Position numbers and translations under genes: made by a program. DNA of 64,000 bases from NCBI RefSeq assembly GCF_020071995.1, contig NZ_JABWTK010000005.1, forward strand, positions 62,001 through 126,000, written 5' to 3'. This document shows positions 7,926 to 16,838 of this stretch, piece by piece (the first letter of the stretch is position 1; each line of letters starts with the position of its first letter). The notes beneath the pieces are model-generated. The model saw nothing but the letters and a program-made list of their open reading frames with translations, was not told the origin of the DNA and searched no databases. This DNA is from Planococcus chinensis. Its GTDB lineage: Bacteria > Bacillota > Bacilli > Bacillales_A > Planococcaceae.

Positions 7926-10028
7926 ATGACGAAATTTCATAAACTGCTTGTTTTGCCGCTGGTGATCGCCGCTTTGGTGGTTTCTTCACTGGCAACCGGC
8001 GCAGGAGCAGCAAAAGCACAAAACTCCGCGGCCGATTTGGTGATCCTGCAAAACGTGCCTGAAGTCGAAGTCGGCAGTGCCGAGGAACTTACATTAAAAG
8101 CCGTACATTTGTATGAAGATGGCCACTTTTTAGGGGCTTCGGAAGGATTGAAATGGAGCTCGACGAATAAAACCGTTGCTTCTGTAGACGCGGAAGGTAC
8201 GGTAACGGTTCTTGGAAAACCAGGGAAAACGTTTATCACAGTAACCGACGGCAGCTACACGGATCGAATCGCCGTGCAGGTGAAGCCGGATGGGTCCGCT
8301 AAAACCGGCAAAGGCAAACCGCCGGTAAAGGTGTCGGTAATTAAAAGCGGCGGAGAGCGCTACAACTTGATCGAAAAAGCAGTAGCCGGCATGACGATGG
8401 AAGAAAAAGTCGGCCAGATGCTGATGCCGGATTTCAGAAACTGGAAAGGGCAAAACGTCACACAGCTGCTTCCGGAAATCGAACAGCTCGTGAAGCAATA
8501 CCATCTGGGCGGTGTCATCTTGTTCCGTGAAAACGTCGTGACAACCGAACAAACGACAAAACTGGTCGCGGACTATCAGGAAGCGGCAGAAAAATACGGC
8601 CTCTTGATGACGATTGACCAAGAAGGCGGCATCGTGACGCGTCTGCAGTCCGGAACCGATATGCCGGGCAGCATGGCGCTGGGAGCGACGCGCTCTGCAG
8701 AAATTACGGAGAATGTGGGGAACGCAATTGGCGAAGAGCTTTCCGCTCTTGGCATTAACATGAACTTTGCCCCGTCATTTGATATCAACAACAATCCGGA
8801 CAACCCGGTCATCGGCGTCCGTTCATTCGGCGAAAATCCGGAACTGGTCGCGGAACTGGGTGTAGCTTATACGAAAGGGCTGCAAGCTTCCGGAACTGCT
8901 GCAACTGCGAAGCATTTCCCGGGACACGGTGACACAGCGACCGATTCCCATATCGGCTTGCCGGAAGTGCCATATGATTTGGAACGATTGAAAGCAGTTG
9001 AATTGTACCCGTTCCAAAAAGCGATGGAAGCGGGCATTGATGCCATCATGACCGCGCACGTGACGTTCCCGAAAGTGGACGGCACGAAAGTCATTTCGAA
9101 AAAAGACGGCAGTGAAATCACGTTGCCGGCTACGCTTTCACACAAAGTACTAACAGAATTGATGCGGGATGAAATGGGCTATGAAGGTGTCATTTTCACC
9201 GATGCCTTGAATATGCAGGCGATCGCTGACCATTTCGGACCGGTTGAAGCCGTGATCCGTGCGGTCAATGCCGGAAGCGATATCGTCCTTATGCCGGTCG
9301 GGCTTGAAAGTGTCGCAAATGGCTTGTACGAAGCAGTCCGTTCAGGAGAAATTTCCGAAGACCGCATCGGGGCTTCAGCCAAGCGCATCCTGGCATTGAA
9401 ATTAAAGCGCGGTATTGTGAAAGAAGAAAAACCGAAGCCGATTGAAGAAAAAGTGGCCAATGCGCTGCAGGTGGTCGGCTCGGAAGAACATCAGCAAGTG
9501 GAACGTGAAGCATCGGAAAAATCGATCACGCTTGTGAAAAATGAAGGCGTCTTGCCGCTGGCACCAAATCCGGAAGATTTGGTGGTGGTTGTCGGAAATG
9601 CCTATTCTGATGAGTTGTACGCAGGATTGAAAGCACTTCATGGCAACACCATCTGGATTCAAAAAGATAATTTATTGACCGAGCAGGAACTGGCCCAAGT
9701 CCAAGCGGCAAAAGCAGTGGTAGTCGGAACGCGTACATCCACCGTATCGCAGCGTTCGCCGAACAGCGGTCAAATGAAAATGGCCAACCAGATCATTGCC
9801 TCTACCGATGCACCGGTCATTGCAGTCGGCATCCAAAATCCATACGACATTATGGCTTATCCGGAAGTGGACGCGTATTTGACGCAATACAGCTTCCGAA
9901 CAGCAAGCTACGAAGCGATGGCTTCAACGATTCTAGGGCAATTGTCGCCAACCGGAAAATTGCCGGTAACCATTCCGGATCTCGCAGGCGGCACATTGTA
10001 TGAATACGGACACGGACTGACATACTAA
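7926..10028 (+). CDS. nagZ: Secreted beta-N-acetylglucosaminidase, GH3
   Basis: The 700-residue exported enzyme removes non-reducing GlcNAc from muropeptides. It has a signal peptide (about 1-29), a bacterial Ig-like (BIG2-type) domain (about 35-120, with SSTNKTVASVDAEG), a GH3 barrel (about 145-500) and a GH3 C-terminal domain (about 510-700). The barrel contains KHFPGHGDT followed by DSH, the mobile Asp-His acid/base loop of NagZ, and FTDALNM carrying the Asp nucleophile. The Ig-like domain probably helps wall binding, which is an inference. Spacing to amiE (18 bp) and namZ (13 bp) indicates one operon, as in B. subtilis. Confidence 0.93.
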   Translation: MTKFHKLLVLPLVIAALVVSSLATGAGAAKAQNSAADLVILQNVPEVEVGSAEELTLKAVHLYEDGHFLGASEGLKWSSTNKTVASVDAEGTVTVLGKPGKTFITVTDGSYTDRIAVQVKPDGSAKTGKGKPPVKVSVIKSGGERYNLIEKAVAGMTMEEKVGQMLMPDFRNWKGQNVTQLLPEIEQLVKQYHLGGVILFRENVVTTEQTTKLVADYQEAAEKYGLLMTIDQEGGIVTRLQSGTDMPGSMALGATRSAEITENVGNAIGEELSALGINMNFAPSFDINNNPDNPVIGVRSFGENPELVAELGVAYTKGLQASGTAATAKHFPGHGDTATDSHIGLPEVPYDLERLKAVELYPFQKAMEAGIDAIMTAHVTFPKVDGTKVISKKDGSEITLPATLSHKVLTELMRDEMGYEGVIFTDALNMQAIADHFGPVEAVIRAVNAGSDIVLMPVGLESVANGLYEAVRSGEISEDRIGASAKRILALKLKRGIVKEEKPKPIEEKVANALQVVGSEEHQQVEREASEKSITLVKNEGVLPLAPNPEDLVVVVGNAYSDELYAGLKALHGNTIWIQKDNLLTEQELAQVQAAKAVVVGTRTSTVSQRSPNSGQMKMANQIIASTDAPVIAVGIQNPYDIMAYPEVDAYLTQYSFRTASYEAMASTILGQLSPTGKLPVTIPDLAGGTLYEYGHGLTY

Positions 10029-10041
10029 ACGATAGGGAGAG

Positions 10042-11307
10042 ATGACTTTGAAAAAATGGATCGTAATGCTGCTCACCGCCATGCTCGTGTTATCTACACT
10101 TTCGATCGCATTCGCCAATCATGACAACGGCAACGGCAAATCGAAAGACCGCGGCAAAGGCAAGAAAGACCAATTTGCCATTGGAATCGAAGTGCTGCTG
10201 AAAGACCAGAAACAGTTGATCGAAGGGAAAAACGTCGGGCTGATCACCAACCCGACAGGCGTGGATAAAGACTTGAACAGCATCGTGGACCTTTTACACA
10301 ATGATCCCGATGTGAACTTAACGGCGCTGTACGGGCCGGAACACGGCGTGCGCGGGGATGCGCAGGCTGGGCAATACGTGGAATTCTACAACGATGAAGT
10401 GACCGGCCTTCCGGTTTACAGCCTATACGGCTCTACCAGAAAACCGACACAGGAAATGCTTGAAGGCGTTGATGTGCTGCTGTTTGATATCCAGGACGTC
10501 GGCACTCGTTTCTATACGTACATCTATACCATGGCTCTGGCGATGGAAGCGGCCAAAGAAAAAGGCATTCCGTTTATCGTGCTTGACCGTCCAAATCCAC
10601 AAGGCGGCGTTAAAGTGGAAGGGCCGGTGCTTGACCCGGAATTCGCTTCATTTGTCGGCCAATACGCGATTCCGCTTCGCCACGGCATGACGGTCGGTGA
10701 ACTGGCTGGACTGTTCAATGAAGAATTCGGCATCGGTGCCGATTTGACCGTCGTCAAAATGAAGGGCTGGAAGCGAAATATGTTCTACGATGAAACCGGT
10801 CTGGAATTTGTCGCACCTTCACCGAATATGCCGACACTTGAAACGGCACTTGCTTATCCAGGCACTGCTTTAATTGAAGGTACGAACTTATCGGAAGGCA
10901 GAGGCACGACCAAGCCGTTCGAATACATCGGAGCGCCGTTCATCAACAGTACTGAACTGGCGAAAGAATTGAACGCCTTGGACTTGCGAGGCGTCACTTT
11001 CCGCGCAGCATCATTCACACCGGCATTCTCGAAACACTCCGGCAAACTGTCGCACGGGATCCAAGTCCATATCACGGACCGGGACGCCTACTTGCCGGTT
11101 GAAACAGGACTCCATATCGTCAAAACGATCTATGATCTGTATCCGGGCGAAGCTTCATTGACTGCATTCTTCAACAACTTGATCGGCAACGACTGGATTG
11201 CCCAAGGCATCAAAGACGGCATGACCGTTGAAGAAATGAAAAAACAATGGAAGCCGGAACTGAAAGAGTTCGAGAAAGTCAGAAAGAATTATTTGCTGTA
11301 TAAATAG
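10042..11307 (+). CDS. namZ: Exo-beta-N-acetylmuramidase (DUF1343)
   Basis: A secreted protein of up to 421 residues with a signal peptide (about 1-25), a short Gly/Lys-rich linker and one DUF1343 domain (about 45-421, including GLITNPTGVDK, LYGPEHGVRGD and LPMDR-like LDRPNPQGG). The family was shown in B. subtilis to release terminal MurNAc from peptidoglycan fragments. It completes the external digestion module with AmiE and NagZ. The ATG at 10042 directly abuts the ribosome site GGGAGAG. The TTG at 10048 has a better 7-base spacing and is probably the real start. A terminator follows. Confidence 0.92.
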   Translation: MTLKKWIVMLLTAMLVLSTLSIAFANHDNGNGKSKDRGKGKKDQFAIGIEVLLKDQKQLIEGKNVGLITNPTGVDKDLNSIVDLLHNDPDVNLTALYGPEHGVRGDAQAGQYVEFYNDEVTGLPVYSLYGSTRKPTQEMLEGVDVLLFDIQDVGTRFYTYIYTMALAMEAAKEKGIPFIVLDRPNPQGGVKVEGPVLDPEFASFVGQYAIPLRHGMTVGELAGLFNEEFGIGADLTVVKMKGWKRNMFYDETGLEFVAPSPNMPTLETALAYPGTALIEGTNLSEGRGTTKPFEYIGAPFINSTELAKELNALDLRGVTFRAASFTPAFSKHSGKLSHGIQVHITDRDAYLPVETGLHIVKTIYDLYPGEASLTAFFNNLIGNDWIAQGIKDGMTVEEMKKQWKPELKEFEKVRKNYLLYK

Positions 11308-11312
11308 GAAGA

Positions 11313-11354
11313 AAAGAGCTGTAGACTTTAGGGCCTGCAGCTCTTTACTTTTTA
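11313..11354 (+). terminator. Terminator of the mur operon
   Basis: AAGAGCTGTAG pairs with CTGCAGCTCTT (one G-T pair), followed by a T-rich stretch, just after namZ. Confidence 0.8.
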
Positions 11355-11389
11355 GAAGAGCTATTCTTAAGGAGATATTACAATGAGTC

Positions 11390-11690
11390 TCTATAGACGT
11401 TGAGCTTAGGATTTATATATGCCGATATTCCGCAAAACAGCTGCGAAGCTATCGACGAAGCATATGAGACCAATAGCTTTGTGACGAGCTTGCGCAGTAG
11501 CAGCAGGCTTTTCTCCGCTGTTTTGCTCCATATCTTAGATAGCACAGTAGAAATGGATGGAGTTTCTTGTTCTCGAAGAGCTTACCTAGCGCCGGCGCGT
11601 CCAGGGGCTAAGCGAAGCGAGAAGACGAGTGTTCTTCTCGGCTTATCGCGGGAGCTATGCCCAAAGCGACCGAAGCGGTGTATTAAAAAA
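11390..11690. repeat. Structured intergenic sequence before nagP
   Basis: This roughly 300-bp stretch contains nested inverted repeats, such as GAGAAGA/TCTTCTC inside a GCTAAG/CTTAT pair, and the string GCCGGCGCGTCCAGGGGCTA. The architecture resembles, in the opposite sense, the stem-loop repeats at 4439-4838. A 112-codon open frame crosses it but looks non-coding. Confidence 0.45.
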
Positions 11691-11784
11691 TATTTACTGG
11701 TTTTGTGTGGAAAGATGTTAATTCGATTTTTTAAATAAGAACTAAAAGAAAACGCATACATTTTTTACTCAAATCGCTAAATTG

Positions 11785-11800
11785 GTATAGACATCTATAC
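11785..11800. promoter_or_regulatory. GntR-type (NagR/YvoA, dre-like) operator
   Basis: A perfect 7-2-7 palindrome, GTATAGACATCTATAC, preceded by ATTG, matches the TGGTATAGA half of the dre sites bound by NagR/DasR regulators. It overlaps the nagP promoter, and nagR lies in the same operon. Confidence 0.8.
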
Positions 11801-11816
11801 ATATTAACTCTATAGT
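11788..11816 (+). promoter_or_regulatory. Promoter of the nag operon
   Basis: TAGACA, a 17-bp spacer and TATAGT. The -35 box lies inside the dre-like palindrome, so a bound regulator would block polymerase. Confidence 0.7.
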
Positions 11817-11851
11817 AAAAATTAAGACTAAGAAAAAAGAGGTGGATTCAC

Positions 11852-13759
11852 TTGTTCAGTTTTCTGCAGAAAATAGGGAAATCATTGATGTTCCCGATTG
11901 CAACATTGCCGGCAGCGGCTTTGCTTTTGCGGTTTGGCCAGGATGACTTGCTCGGCATTCCGTTCTTATCGGCTGCCGGTGCGGGAATCATCGACAACCT
12001 TGCCATCATTTTTGCCATCGGCATCGCTTTCGGGCTTGCCCATGACAGCAACGGCGGGGCGGCGCTTGCGGGTGCCATTGCTTATCTCGTATTGACTTCA
12101 GCGATTGTCACAATCAATGAATCGATCAATATGGGCGTATTTGCGGGAATCCTTTCCGGGATTGTCGGCGGGCTATTATACAATAAATTCTATAACGTGA
12201 AATTCCCGGCCTGGCTCGCGTTCTTTGGAGGCCGGCGCTTTGTTCCAATCATAACCGCCGCTACCATGACGGTGCTGGCAGGGCTGCTTGGCTACGCATG
12301 GCCGCCGATCCAGGATTTGATTGACGGCGCAGGCGACTGGATTTTAAATGCAGGGATGTTCGGAGTAGGGGCTTATGGTTTCTTCAACCGTTTGCTGTTG
12401 CCAACCGGATTGCACCATGTTATCAACACAATTGTCTGGTTTGATTTTGGTACATTCACGGACGCGACTGGAGAAGTCGTACGCGGTGAGATCAACCGTT
12501 TCCTAAAAGGGGACCCGACAGCGGGGCCATTCCTTTCCGGTTTCTTCCCAATCATGATGTTCGGGCTTCCGGCAGCATGTTTGGCTATGTATGCGGCAGC
12601 TAAAAAAGAACGCAAAGCGATTGTTGGCGGGATGCTGTTCAGTATCGGTTTCACGTCATTCCTTACAGGGATCACTGAACCAATCGAATTCTCATTCATG
12701 TTCTTATCGCCATTGTTGTATGTTGTCCATGCTTTATTGACAGGTGTATCGATGATGATCGCTTATGCCCTGGATGTCCATCACGGCTTCGGGTTCTCGG
12801 CAGGCGCCATCGACTTTGTCCTGAATTACGGGCTGGCACAGAATCCGCTGGTGCTATTGGTTATGGGACTCGGAACCGGTGTCATCTACTTTGCCATTTT
12901 CTACTTGCTGATTGTCAAATTGGATCTGAAAACGCCTGGGCGTGAAGATGAAGATGCAGAAGACGGCAACGCAGATACAGGCAATAAAGGAATCGACATC
13001 CGCGCGTACCATACGATTGAAGCATTGGGCGGCGCGGATAACATCGCAGCAGTCGATTATTGCACAACGCGCCTTCGCATGTCTGTGAAAGATGCAGACC
13101 GCGTAAATGAAAAAGAATTGAAGCGCCACGGTGCAATGGGCGTTATGAAAGTGAATAAAACAAACGTCCAAGTGGTCATCGGAACAGCGGTGGAATTCCT
13201 GGCAGATGCCATGAAGAAACGTTTGGCCAATGGCAACCCGGCACCTGAAAGCTTGAACGTACCGGAAGAAGAAATGTCTACAGAACCTGAAATGGTGAAA
13301 GCAATCCGTGCAGAAGACTTTGCAATGCCGATTGATGGAGACATCATTCCATTGTCCGAAGTGCCGGATGAAGTATTCGCCAAAGCGATGATGGGGCCAG
13401 GATTCGGAATCGTGCCATCAGGAAATACGCTTCATTCACCGGTTGATGGCCGTGTGGTTACCGTTTTCCCGACGAAGCACGCCATCGGCATTGAAACGGA
13501 TACCGGCATCGAAATCCTGATCCATGTAGGGCTCGATACGGTAAAACTGAACGGCGAAGGTTTTGAAACCCTAGTGGAACAAGGCCAGTTGGTTCAGCGC
13601 GGAGATGCATTGCTGAAGATGGATCTAACTTACCTTGGAGCCAACGCACCTTCAGTTGTTACGCCGGTTATTTTCACCAACTTAACGGGCCAGGAACTTG
13701 AAATGCTGAAAAAAGGTTCTCAAAAACAAGGCACCGTTTCCATCCTAAGAATTCAATAA
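11852..13759 (+). CDS. nagP: PTS N-acetylglucosamine transporter EIICBA
   Basis: A 635-residue three-domain PTS permease that imports GlcNAc as GlcNAc-6-phosphate. The EIIC domain (about 1-355) has multiple membrane segments. EIIB (about 380-455) carries C404 in DYCTTRLRMS. EIIA (about 480-635) carries the phosphorylatable H558 in EILIHVGLDTV. The TTG start is supported by the ribosome site GAGGTGG six bases upstream and by the typical N-terminus SFLQKIGKSLM. It heads the nag operon behind a NagR-type operator. Its EIIA could also serve MurP, which lacks one. Confidence 0.95.
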   Translation: MFSFLQKIGKSLMFPIATLPAAALLLRFGQDDLLGIPFLSAAGAGIIDNLAIIFAIGIAFGLAHDSNGGAALAGAIAYLVLTSAIVTINESINMGVFAGILSGIVGGLLYNKFYNVKFPAWLAFFGGRRFVPIITAATMTVLAGLLGYAWPPIQDLIDGAGDWILNAGMFGVGAYGFFNRLLLPTGLHHVINTIVWFDFGTFTDATGEVVRGEINRFLKGDPTAGPFLSGFFPIMMFGLPAACLAMYAAAKKERKAIVGGMLFSIGFTSFLTGITEPIEFSFMFLSPLLYVVHALLTGVSMMIAYALDVHHGFGFSAGAIDFVLNYGLAQNPLVLLVMGLGTGVIYFAIFYLLIVKLDLKTPGREDEDAEDGNADTGNKGIDIRAYHTIEALGGADNIAAVDYCTTRLRMSVKDADRVNEKELKRHGAMGVMKVNKTNVQVVIGTAVEFLADAMKKRLANGNPAPESLNVPEEEMSTEPEMVKAIRAEDFAMPIDGDIIPLSEVPDEVFAKAMMGPGFGIVPSGNTLHSPVDGRVVTVFPTKHAIGIETDTGIEILIHVGLDTVKLNGEGFETLVEQGQLVQRGDALLKMDLTYLGANAPSVVTPVIFTNLTGQELEMLKKGSQKQGTVSILRIQ

Positions 13760-13766
13760 ACGAAAA

Positions 13767-13795
13767 AAACAGTGGAGCTCACCCCTCCACTGTTT
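13767..13795 (+). terminator. Hairpin between nagP and nagA, weak terminator or mRNA processing site
   Basis: AAACAGTGGAG pairs perfectly with CTCCACTGTTT, but no T-run follows. It may reduce expression of downstream nag genes relative to nagP. Confidence 0.5.
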
Positions 13796-13881
13796 GCAGT
13801 TAAAGCAATTACTAAGGAGACAAAACGAAACCAGGAAACTCATTCGTGATGTTCCTAGTTTTTCGTAAGGAGAGGCAAAAA

Positions 13882-15051
13882 ATGAAGAAAACCATTTTGA
13901 TTTCATCTATTCATATTGCGGATGCAAAAAACGAACCGTTTCTAGGGGATGTCTACTTGGAGGACGGAAAAATTGCTGCACTTGCTCCGTCGCTGGTAAA
14001 AGAAGCGGATCTCTATATTGATGCAGCCGGAAAAGACTGGACGCTCGTTCCTGGATTTATTGATGTCCACATTCACGGTGCGGCAGGTTTTGATACAATG
14101 GACGCGACGCCGGAAGCGCTGAGCGGCATGGCGAGCGCCTTGCCAAAAGAAGGCACCACTAGCTTTTTGGCGACGACAATGACGCAATCCGATGAGGCTG
14201 TGTCTCAAGCGCTTCAAAATGCAAGCGGATTTGAATCAGCTGAAGGCCAGGCCGAAATGGTGGGCATCCACCTGGAAGGTCCATTCATTTCGAAAAAGCA
14301 GCCGGGTGCACAGCCGGTGGAACACATCATTCCGCCATCGCTCGAACTGTTTCAGAAATGGCAAAGCCTGAGCGGCGACCGCATCAAGCTCGTGACGATG
14401 GCGCCGGAAACAGAAGGCGGCTACAGGTTTGTCGACGAAGTGACGTCAACCGGTGTGATTGCTTCCATTGGCCATTCAGACGGCACCTGGGAAGAAATGC
14501 AGCACGCCATTTCGGTTGGCGCAAGCCACGTGACGCATCTCTACAACCAGATGAGTGCATTCCATCACCGGGAACCGGGCGTCGTAGGAACGGCTTTTGT
14601 CGACAAACGCTTGTCCGTAGAAATCATTGCGGATTTTATTCACAGCCATCCGAAGTCGGTAGAGCTGGCGTTCCGCCAAATCGGGGCTGATCGCCTCGTC
14701 CTGATCACCGACGCTATGCGGGCAAAAGGGCTTAAGCAGGGTACGTATGATTTGGGCGGACAAGATGTGTTCGTTACCGAAAACGGCGCGCGGCTGGAAA
14801 GCGGCGCTCTCGCCGGGAGCATTCTGACGATGGATGAAGCGATGAAAAATGTGCAGAACTGCACAGGCTGTTCGATTTCGGAACTGGTTGCCATCACTTC
14901 TTACAACGCAGCAAAAAAACTGGGCTTATCCCATAAAGGCAGCATCGAAAGAGGCAAAGATGCGGATCTGGTCATTCTCGATGAACATTTGGATGTGCAG
15001 CTGACAATCTGCCGCGGCACCATTGCGCATAAGAAGGAGGGGCTGGCATGA
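13882..15051 (+). CDS. nagA: N-acetylglucosamine-6-phosphate deacetylase
   Basis: NagA deacetylates GlcNAc-6-phosphate to glucosamine-6-phosphate. The 389-residue protein has the amidohydrolase signature DVHIHGAAGFDTMD, then HLEGPFIS (metal-binding Glu), GHSDG, THLYNQM and LITDAM (catalytic Asp). The frame is open to 13846, but the ATG at 13882 follows AAGGAG at good spacing. Its stop overlaps the nagB start (ATGA), indicating translational coupling. Confidence 0.95.
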   Translation: MKKTILISSIHIADAKNEPFLGDVYLEDGKIAALAPSLVKEADLYIDAAGKDWTLVPGFIDVHIHGAAGFDTMDATPEALSGMASALPKEGTTSFLATTMTQSDEAVSQALQNASGFESAEGQAEMVGIHLEGPFISKKQPGAQPVEHIIPPSLELFQKWQSLSGDRIKLVTMAPETEGGYRFVDEVTSTGVIASIGHSDGTWEEMQHAISVGASHVTHLYNQMSAFHHREPGVVGTAFVDKRLSVEIIADFIHSHPKSVELAFRQIGADRLVLITDAMRAKGLKQGTYDLGGQDVFVTENGARLESGALAGSILTMDEAMKNVQNCTGCSISELVAITSYNAAKKLGLSHKGSIERGKDADLVILDEHLDVQLTICRGTIAHKKEGLA

Positions 15052-15788
15052 ATGTGATTGTGGTGGAAAACTACGATGAAATGAGCCTGCGCGCTTCAGA
15101 AATCGTGGAGCAGCAAGTTTTGAAAAATGCAAAATCGATTCTCGGACTAGCTACCGGTTCCACTCCGCTTGGCCTTTATGGCAAAATGATTGAGGGGTTT
15201 AAAAACCGGGGTGTTTCCTATGAGCAGATCAAGACCATCAACCTCGACGAATACCAAGGGCTGAATCGCAACCATCCAAACAGCTACCACAGTTTCATGT
15301 ACGAAAATTTGTTCCAACACATTGATATCCAGATGCGCAATACCTATCTTCCGGACGGACAAGCCCGTTCCGTGGAAGAGGAATGCGAGCGCTACGAGGC
15401 GTTGATTGACCGGCTCGGACCGGTTCATCTGCAGATTCTCGGCATGGGGACGAACGGCCACATCGGATTCAATGAACCCGGTACACCTGAAGACAGTTTG
15501 ACGCATTGCGTGGAACTGGATGAATCCACGCGTAAAAACAATGCCCGCTTTTTTGAATCGCCGGATGCAGTGCCGACGCATGCGATCACGATGGGAATCG
15601 CTTCGATTTTAAAAAGCGACCGCATTCTTTTGCTCGCTTCAGGGAAGAAAAAAGCCCCGGCCGTCAAAAAGCTGATGGAGCAGCAAGTAAGCGAAGATTT
15701 TCCGGCTTCGTTTTTATGGAACCATGATGATGTGACACTTATTGCAGACCGGGATGCCTATCAATTGGTGGAACCAGAAAGGCAGTGA
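15048..15788 (+). CDS. nagB: Glucosamine-6-phosphate deaminase
   Basis: NagB converts glucosamine-6-phosphate to fructose-6-phosphate plus ammonia, the exit point of the recycling pathway into glycolysis. The 246-residue protein shows LGLATGSTPLGLY (phosphate loop), NLDEYQGL (catalytic Asp region), GMGTNGHIGFNEPGT (ring-opening His) and a C-terminal FLWNHDDVTLIAD. Length is normal for the family. It overlaps nagA by four bases and nagR by four bases. Confidence 0.96.
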   Translation: MNVIVVENYDEMSLRASEIVEQQVLKNAKSILGLATGSTPLGLYGKMIEGFKNRGVSYEQIKTINLDEYQGLNRNHPNSYHSFMYENLFQHIDIQMRNTYLPDGQARSVEEECERYEALIDRLGPVHLQILGMGTNGHIGFNEPGTPEDSLTHCVELDESTRKNNARFFESPDAVPTHAITMGIASILKSDRILLLASGKKKAPAVKKLMEQQVSEDFPASFLWNHDDVTLIADRDAYQLVEPERQ

Positions 15789-16513
15789 TCACGGTGCTCG
15801 ATAAACAATCACATATCCCGATGTATGTCCAAATCGAAGAAGAGCTGAAGCGCCGGATCAAAGACGGCGAAGTGGCGGTGGGGACAGCGATCCCGTCAGA
15901 ACGGGAATTGACCGAGCAGTTTGGTGTCAGCCGCATGACCGTCCGCCAGTCCATCACCAATCTGGTGAACGAAGGCTTGTTGTACCGGGAAAAAGGGCGC
16001 GGCACCTTTGTTTCTTCCCTGAAAGTCGAACAGCCGCTGAATGGTTTGACGAGCTTTACCGAGGACATGAAAGCCCGTGGGCTCACGCCAAGCAACAAAG
16101 TCATCCGATTTGAAAAAATGCTGCCGGAACAAGATATATCCGCAGAGCTTCAGCTTGAGCCTGGAGAAGAAGTGTTCACGGTGGAACGAATCCGCTACGC
16201 TAATGAAAAGCCGATGGCGCTCGAACGGACGTATTTGCCGGCCAGACTTTTCCCGGCTCTTGACGAACAGGCATTGGACGGTTCGCTGTATTCGCTCATT
16301 GAGTCCGGCCAGCAGTCCATCAGCCACGCCTCTCAGCGCATGGAAGCGGCACTGGTCCGGAAAGAAGAAGCGGAACTGCTTCAAATCGCCATGCCGGCAG
16401 CCATTCTAATTATTGAACGGGTCTCTTATTTAACAAACGGCATGCCGTTTGAAGTGGTCCGCAGCATTTACCGCGCCGACCGGTACAAATTTGTCACCGA
16501 AATTCAACGCTAA
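15785..16513 (+). CDS. nagR: GntR-family regulator of GlcNAc catabolism
   Basis: The 242-residue regulator has an N-terminal winged helix (about 8-75, including IPSERELTEQFGVSRMTVRQ) and a UTRA effector-binding domain (about 95-235), as in NagR/YvoA and DasR. Family members bind dre sites and are released by GlcN-6P or GlcNAc-6P. The matching palindrome is at 11785-11800. The GTG start overlaps the nagB stop (GTGA); a second GTG nine bases later is an alternative. Confidence 0.92.
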   Translation: MITVLDKQSHIPMYVQIEEELKRRIKDGEVAVGTAIPSERELTEQFGVSRMTVRQSITNLVNEGLLYREKGRGTFVSSLKVEQPLNGLTSFTEDMKARGLTPSNKVIRFEKMLPEQDISAELQLEPGEEVFTVERIRYANEKPMALERTYLPARLFPALDEQALDGSLYSLIESGQQSISHASQRMEAALVRKEEAELLQIAMPAAILIIERVSYLTNGMPFEVVRSIYRADRYKFVTEIQR

Positions 16514-16541
16514 AACCAAAACCAAAGGAGAACTGAACAAC

Positions 16542-16808
16542 ATGATTGAAAAAAACTATACCATTACAAGCGACGAGGGCCTTCACGCACGCCCGGCTTC
16601 ACGCCTTGTGCAGACCGTAACACCATTCTCAGCTGACGTGAAATTGGAGTTTAAAGACAAGCAAGTGAATATGAAATCCATCATGGGCGTCATGTCGCTT
16701 GGCATTTCCAAAGGCAAGGAAATCAAAATCATTGCAGACGGCAAAGACGAAGAAAAATTGATGGCTGCAGTCGACGAACTCATCGTAGGCGAAGGCCTTG
16801 GTGCCTAA
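16542..16808 (+). CDS. ptsH: HPr phosphocarrier protein
   Basis: An 88-residue HPr with the active-site H15 in GLHARPAS and the regulatory S46 in MKSIMGVMSLG, so both PEP-dependent and HPr-kinase phosphorylation sites are intact. The ATG follows AAAGGAG; longer upstream readings overlap nagR. ptsI, the usual partner, is not adjacent. Placement in the nag operon suggests that HPr supply is co-induced with GlcNAc use. Whether this is the only HPr of the cell cannot be seen here. Confidence 0.93.
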   Translation: MIEKNYTITSDEGLHARPASRLVQTVTPFSADVKLEFKDKQVNMKSIMGVMSLGISKGKEIKIIADGKDEEKLMAAVDELIVGEGLGA

Positions 16809-16838
16809 GCATTCATTAAAGACAGGAGTGGATGCTAC

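Noticed and set aside
11400-11738. A 112-codon frame between the mur and nag operons
   Set aside because: It crosses folded repeat sequence, has no ribosome site and odd composition.
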